A stretch of DNA of 8,757 nucleotides from an uncultured Collinsella sp. (GTDB lineage Bacteria; Actinomycetota; Coriobacteriia; Coriobacteriales; Coriobacteriaceae), in the NCBI GenBank assembly GCA_900556285.1, contig USOF01000033.1, positions 1 to 8,757 on the forward strand, read 5' to 3'. Of this stretch, positions 5,719 through 8,757 are shown in pieces; positions within the stretch are counted from its first letter, which is position 1; each line of letters starts with the position of its first letter. The translations under genes were made by a program, and so were the position numbers. Below the pieces are notes generated by a model. That model was not told the origin of the DNA. It saw nothing but the letters and a program-made list of their open reading frames with translations, and made no database searches.

Positions 5719-6867
5719 CTACTCGTCGTCATCATCGAGCATGGCGGAACCATCGATGGCGTAAAGCTCGTCAAACTCCTCAGGCGCAGGCTGATCGGTC
5801 AGCTCGACCTCGGACGGAGCATCGTCATCAAACTCAAGCCCGCAGGCAAGGCGGACCTTATGCTCAATCTCGTCGGCGCAATCGGGGTGTTCGCGCAGGA
5901 ACGCCTTGGCGGCCTCGCGACCGTTGCCGAGCTTGTCCTCGCCATAGGCAAACCAGGAGCCCATCTTCTTGCAAATGCCGCACTCGACAGCCATGTCCAG
6001 AATCGAGCCCTCCTTAGAGATGCCCGTACCGTACATGATGTCGAACTCAGCAGAACGGAACGGAGCTGCCACCTTGTTCTTAACGACCTTGGCGCGCACG
6101 CGGTTACCGATAACCTCATCCTTAAGCTTAATGCTGTCGATGCGGCGAATGTCGATACGCACCGAAGAGAAGAACTTAAGGGCGCGGCCGCCCGTCGTGG
6201 TCTCGGGGTTGCCGAACATGACGCCGATCTTCTCTCGCAGCTGGTTAATGAAGATGCATGTCGTGTTGGACTTGGACAGCGAGCCGGCGAGCTTGCGGAG
6301 CGCCTGACTCATCAGACGAGCTTGCAATCCGACCGTGGTATCGCCGATCTCTCCCTCGATCTCGGCACGCGGGGTCAGCGCGGCGACGGAGTCGACGACG
6401 ATGGCATCGATGGCGCCGGAACGCACGAGCATGTCAACAATCTCGAGTGCCTGCTCACCCGTATCAGGCTGGGAAATCAGTACCTCGTCGATATCCACGC
6501 CAATGCGCGCGGCATACGTGGGATCGAGCGCGTGCTCGGCATCGATAAATGCCACCACGCCACCCATTGCCTGGGCTTCGGCCAGGATCTCGAGCGAAAG
6601 CGTCGTCTTACCGGAGGACTCAGGACCGTAAATCTCGACGATACGGCCGCGCGGCACACCGCCGATACCCAGAGCGGCATCGAGTGCCAGAGCGCCCGTG
6701 GGGATGGCCTCAACCTCAAGCTCGGGGCCGCCGTCACCATACCTCATGATGGAACCCTGGCCGAATTTCTTCTCGATCTCGGCCTTGGTGGTGGCGATCA
6801 TCTCATCGCGCTCTTTACCCGTCGTGCGAGCATGAACGGTACGTACGGGACCTGAATTCTTGGCCAT
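5719..6867 (-). CDS. recA: Recombinase RecA
   Basis: DNA-dependent ATPase that forms filaments on single-stranded DNA, performs strand exchange and stimulates LexA self-cleavage. 382 aa. Walker [10 protein letters not shown] at 81-89; IDAEHALDP at 108-116; Walker B IVVDS at 156-160; loop L1 region EIEGEIGD at 169-176; the DNA-binding L2 region begins [14 protein letters not shown] at 207-220 and ends ETTTGG at 222-227. A very acidic C-terminal tail (…DDDDE) is typical and tunes DNA binding. No intein is present. The start at 6867 (MAKNSG) has a GGAGGG 6 nt upstream; seven further codons are open upstream but contain the ribosome site itself. It is transcribed from its own LexA-controlled promoter about 24 nt upstream and is followed closely by recX. 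Confidence 0.98.
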   Translation of the reverse strand: MAKNSGPVRTVHARTTGKERDEMIATTKAEIEKKFGQGSIMRYGDGGPELEVEAIPTGALALDAALGIGGVPRGRIVEIYGPESSGKTTLSLEILAEAQAMGGVVAFIDAEHALDPTYAARIGVDIDEVLISQPDTGEQALEIVDMLVRSGAIDAIVVDSVAALTPRAEIEGEIGDTTVGLQARLMSQALRKLAGSLSKSNTTCIFINQLREKIGVMFGNPETTTGGRALKFFSSVRIDIRRIDSIKLKDEVIGNRVRAKVVKNKVAAPFRSAEFDIMYGTGISKEGSILDMAVECGICKKMGSWFAYGEDKLGNGREAAKAFLREHPDCADEIEHKVRLACGLEFDDDAPSEVELTDQPAPEEFDELYAIDGSAMLDDDDE

Positions 6868-6897
6868 GAATAGCCCTCCTCTTAACAACCTGCATCG

Positions 6898-6926
6898 ATA
6901 ATAAACGAACGGCTGTTCGTGGTCAA
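6898..6926 (-). promoter_or_regulatory. recA promoter
   Basis: Minus-strand -35 TTGACC (6926-6921), 17-bp spacer, -10 TATTAT (6903-6898, 5 of 6 consensus). Predicted start near 6891, giving a short leader of about 24 nt with the GGAGGG ribosome site. The spacer is filled by the LexA palindrome, so bound LexA would directly block RNA polymerase. Confidence 0.85.
6905..6920. promoter_or_regulatory. LexA (SOS) operator
   Basis: Perfect palindromic arms ACGAAC-GGCT-GTTCGT. The core CGAAC-N4-GTTCG matches the SOS box known from Bacillus and actinobacteria. It lies between the -35 and -10 of recA. It is the only such box I found in the window by eye. Confidence 0.92.
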
Positions 6927-6958
6927 CCGTTCAGATAAATCATATGCAGCCGACCTTT

Positions 6959-6997
6959 CCAAAACCCAACCAAACGCCGACCAAACACTGGCCAAAA
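6959..6997. repeat. Four CCAAAA/CCAAAC repeats at exact 11-bp spacing upstream of recA
   Basis: Plus-strand hexamers CCAAAA, CCAAAC, CCAAAC and CCAAAA begin at 6959, 6970, 6981 and 6992. This puts short A-tracts on one DNA face, about 68 to 107 bp upstream of the predicted recA start. Such phasing is expected to bend DNA, and repeated sites could also bind a protein cooperatively. No known element is recognised. Confidence 0.6.
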
Positions 6998-7093
6998 ACT
7001 TGACCGCAGGCGAACCAAGAAAATCATGGCGAGGAAAAATACGACAACTACCTGCACAAAGATAAAATTCGCCGGAGGTCCCTATCTCCACAA

Positions 7094-7117
7094 TTAAGGG
7101 GCCCGGAGGCCCCTTAA
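7094..7117 (-). terminator. Intrinsic terminator after cinA
   Basis: Perfect 10-bp stem TTAAGGGGCC / GGCCCCTTAA with a 4-nt loop (TCCG on the transcribed strand), 7 nt after the cinA stop. The stem is very GC-rich at its core; the U-rich tail is short (TTAATTGT). It separates the rimO-pgsA-cinA unit from recA. The symmetric A/T edges might give some termination in both directions. Confidence 0.8.
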
Positions 7118-7124
7118 AACACGT

Positions 7125-7655
7125 CTATTCCATAGAATCGAGCACAAAGACAATGCGACCCAGTGCCTCCGTGACCGCATGGGCACGAACACACGAACGG
7201 TCGCCCTCATAGTGGCAGCGCACAGAGTCCACGACCGGCACTCCCCCATCGGCGGAACGATGCGCCCAGCCAATAAAGAAAGTGCCCGCAGGATCGTCCT
7301 CAGTACCACCGCCGGGGCCGGCATAACCCGTTGCGCTCACTGCAATATCGCTCTGGTACAGCTCCAGCGAACCCACCGCCATCTCGCGCGCGGTCTGATG
7401 CGACACCGCGGTATAGCGGTCGAGCGTCTCTTGCTCAACGCCGAGCACGCGACGCTTAATCTCGTCGCAGTACGTCACCGCACCACCGCGCAGCACCGCC
7501 GAGGCGCCCGGGATATCGGCAATCGTCGAGGCGATCATACCCGCCGTCAGCGACTCAGCCGTCGAAACCGTCATACCCCGAGCGCTCGCGCGCTCGACGA
7601 TATCGCGCGCCAGCTCCTCGTTATGTGTGGAAATCTGTTCAAAAGAGTCCGTCAT
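7125..7655 (-). CDS. cinA: CinA C-terminal domain protein / nicotinamide-nucleotide amidohydrolase (PncC-like)
   Basis: Stand-alone C-terminal CinA domain, 176 aa. Characterised members (PncC) hydrolyse nicotinamide mononucleotide to nicotinic acid mononucleotide, recycling NMN such as that released by NAD-dependent DNA ligase. Motifs: TAESLTAGMIASTI at 32-45 with the family serine, GGAVTYCDEIKRRVLGV at 58-74 with the conserved Tyr and Lys, AVSHQTAREMA at 83-93, and a glycine loop from TGYAGPGGGTE to PAGTFFIGW at 109-130. The N-terminal molybdopterin-binding-like half of full CinA is absent. I place the start at ATG 7655; an in-frame GTG at 7661 with AGG 5 nt upstream is a real alternative. 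It begins 12 nt after pgsA and is followed by a terminator and then recA. The cinA-recA adjacency is common in Gram-positive genomes. The enzyme activity itself is inferred from the family. Confidence 0.92.
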   Translation of the reverse strand: MTDSFEQISTHNEELARDIVERASARGMTVSTAESLTAGMIASTIADIPGASAVLRGGAVTYCDEIKRRVLGVEQETLDRYTAVSHQTAREMAVGSLELYQSDIAVSATGYAGPGGGTEDDPAGTFFIGWAHRSADGGVPVVDSVRCHYEGDRSCVRAHAVTEALGRIVFVLDSME

Positions 7656-7667
7656 ACCCACCAGGAC

Positions 7668-8306
7668 CTAGACCGAAAAGACGATCTTGCGGCAGTTCCA
7701 GAAGTACTGGGCGCCCGAGATAACGGTCAAGACAACGGCAACGGCGTACAGGAAACGCGACACCGAGTAGATGCCGAGCGTCAGGGCCACCGGGCCAAGG
7801 TGCAAGCCGGCCATCGCAAAAACGCACAGGTAACCGCAGATGGAGACCATCGTGGTTGCCGTCTTGTACTTGCCGAGCTTATCGGCCGCAACGACCACGC
7901 CGGCGGCACTCGCAACCATGCGCAGGGCGCTTACCAGCAGCTCGCGGAAAAGGATAATAAACACGGACCACACGGTCACCGCGCCAAAATCCAAGAACAG
8001 CAGCAGGGCAGAGAACACGAGCAGCTTGTCGGCAATGGGGTCCAAGAATTTACCGAAGTCGGTAATCTCATTGCGCGAACGCGCCAGATAACCGTCGACC
8101 TTATCGGTGCACGACAGGATAACATACAGAATGAAGGCAGCGGCGGCGAGCGGGCCGTCGAAGGTGCTCCAATCCGTACCGGCAACACTCGTGTGAGACA
8201 GAGCCGAGACGATCATGAACACCGGGATAAAGACGATGCGAACGCACGTCACGATGTTGGCGGGCGTCCAGACACTCGTCAGTTCCTTATTGCTCTCGTT
8301 TGCCAC
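7668..8306 (-). CDS. pgsA: CDP-diacylglycerol--glycerol-3-phosphate 3-phosphatidyltransferase
   Basis: Integral membrane enzyme that joins CDP-diacylglycerol and glycerol-3-phosphate to make phosphatidylglycerol phosphate, the committed step to phosphatidylglycerol and cardiolipin. 212 aa. The CDP-alcohol phosphotransferase signature D-x2-D-G-x2-A-R-x8-G-x3-D-x3-D is complete: D68, D71-G72, A75-R76, G85, D89, D93. The N-terminus carries the PgsA-like TPANIVTCVRI segment (14-24), and there are about five to six hydrophobic helices. The start is GTG at 8306, backed by AGGAG about 7 nt upstream; that ribosome site overlaps the rimO stop (TAGGAG). Gaps of 9 nt to rimO and 12 nt to cinA point to one operon. 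PgsA is favoured over phosphatidylserine or cardiolipin synthase by the overall length, the N-terminal motif and the rimO-pgsA-cinA context. Confidence 0.94.
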   Translation of the reverse strand: MANESNKELTSVWTPANIVTCVRIVFIPVFMIVSALSHTSVAGTDWSTFDGPLAAAAFILYVILSCTDKVDGYLARSRNEITDFGKFLDPIADKLLVFSALLLFLDFGAVTVWSVFIILFRELLVSALRMVASAAGVVVAADKLGKYKTATTMVSICGYLCVFAMAGLHLGPVALTLGIYSVSRFLYAVAVVLTVISGAQYFWNCRKIVFSV

Positions 8307-8315
8307 GACGCTCTC

Positions 8316-8757
8316 CTACTCCACAACATGACCGATAAGCTCATAGCAGAAGCTATCGGTAAACTCGACAGTCAGAATATCGCCCACGGACGCCTCGCTG
8401 GCGTCCAGATGCACCGCTCCATCGGAATCGGGCGCCTGGAACCAGGCATGGCCGATCAGCTCGGCGCCGTCCTCGGTCTCTTCGATACCGTCGACGATCA
8501 CCTGGGCGCGCTCGCCCACATGGGCGGCGGTGGCGGCAAAACCGAGCGACTCGGCCAGGTCCATGGCCTCCTGGGCGCGCTCGAGCTTGACCTCTTCGTC
8601 GACCTGACCCTCCATCTTAGCGGCCAGGCTGCCCTCCTCCTGCGAGTAGGCAAAGACACTCGTGTAGTCAAAGCCGACGGTGTCCATAAAGTCGATAAGG
8701 TCACGGAACTCGTCGTCGGTCTCGGTCGGGAAGCCGACCATGGCCGTGGAACGGATC
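8316..8757 (-). CDS. rimO: Ribosomal protein S12 methylthiotransferase RimO (3' part, start outside window)
   Basis: Radical-SAM enzyme that methylthiolates the beta-carbon of a conserved aspartate in ribosomal protein S12. The 5' part, including both Fe-S cluster motifs, lies beyond the right edge. Visible are IRSTAMVGFPTETDDEF (the family's RST-x-VGFPGET region), FAYSQEEGSLAA (family YSxEEGTxA), a helical linker with ERAQEAMDLAE, and a C-terminal TRAM-like domain with HAWFQAPDSDGAVHL and VGDILTVEFTDSFCYELIGHV. The D-A/S-P-x-x-D-G and YxLxG endings separate RimO from MiaB, which is also in this window. The last Gly-Glu of the usual DYDLxGE is replaced by GHV. The stop TAG overlaps the pgsA ribosome site. 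Identification is strong despite truncation. Confidence 0.9.
   Translation of the reverse strand, partial: IRSTAMVGFPTETDDEFRDLIDFMDTVGFDYTSVFAYSQEEGSLAAKMEGQVDEEVKLERAQEAMDLAESLGFAATAAHVGERAQVIVDGIEETEDGAELIGHAWFQAPDSDGAVHLDASEASVGDILTVEFTDSFCYELIGHVVE

Noticed and set aside
6208..6246. Possible intein or insertion in recA near the L2 loop
   Set aside because: The L2 segment is continuous and normal in sequence and the protein has the ordinary length of 382 aa.
5860..6855. 331-codon open frame on the plus strand opposite recA
   Set aside because: Antisense shadow of recA with no recognisable domain and no ribosome site consistent with a gene.
6882..7091. 69-codon minus-strand frame between cinA and recA
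   Set aside because: It starts with GTG next to the terminator, and covers the phased repeats, the LexA box, the recA promoter and part of the recA ribosome site. These explain the sequence better than coding.

Overview
The window is a compact, entirely minus-strand gene array. Read right to left in the direction of transcription, it is rimO (3' part) - pgsA - cinA/pncC - recA - recX - rny - a GHKL-type ATPase of unknown role - spoVS-like - miaB - miaA (5' part). Moderately high GC, GTG starts, a CGAAC-N4-GTTCG SOS box and this gene order suggest a Gram-positive bacterium. My best guess is an actinomycete of the Coriobacteriia such as Collinsella or a relative. That is inference from protein character and synteny, not a database match.

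Layout. (1) 8757-7125: rimO, pgsA and the stand-alone cinA domain are packed with gaps of about 9 and 12 nt. They end at a perfect 10-bp GC-rich hairpin (7094-7117), so they look like the tail of one operon. (2) 7093-5015: recA and recX form an SOS unit. The recA promoter (TTGACC, 17 bp, TATTAT) carries a perfect LexA-type palindrome exactly in its spacer. Upstream of it lie four CCAAAA/CCAAAC repeats at a strict 11-bp period. A terminator-like hairpin follows recX. (3) 4952-1: a good promoter (TTGACA, 17 bp, TACGAT) starts a roughly 160-nt leader with two hairpins in front of rny (RNase Y). The ATPase gene starts 1 nt after the rny stop. A 74-nt gap with a palindrome and a possible internal promoter precedes the spoVS-like gene, followed by miaB and miaA, which overlap by one base (TAATG).

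How the genes fit together. The window groups genome maintenance (recA, recX), mRNA decay (rny), and translation fidelity (the i6A37/ms2i6A37 tRNA pathway by miaA and miaB, and S12 methylthiolation by rimO) with membrane phospholipid synthesis (pgsA). The two poorly understood members sit between rny and miaB. One is a GHKL ATPase whose nucleotide-site motifs resemble MutL more than histidine kinases. The other is a SpoVS-like protein. Coupling of the ATPase to rny makes RNase Y, RNA turnover or a developmental/stress switch the obvious place to look for its role, but the sequence does not prove any function.

No rRNA, tRNA, CRISPR array, insertion sequence or phage gene was seen. There is no stretch over 300 bases without a gene; the two largest gaps (6868-7124 and 4758-5014, 257 bp each) are described through their regulatory features.
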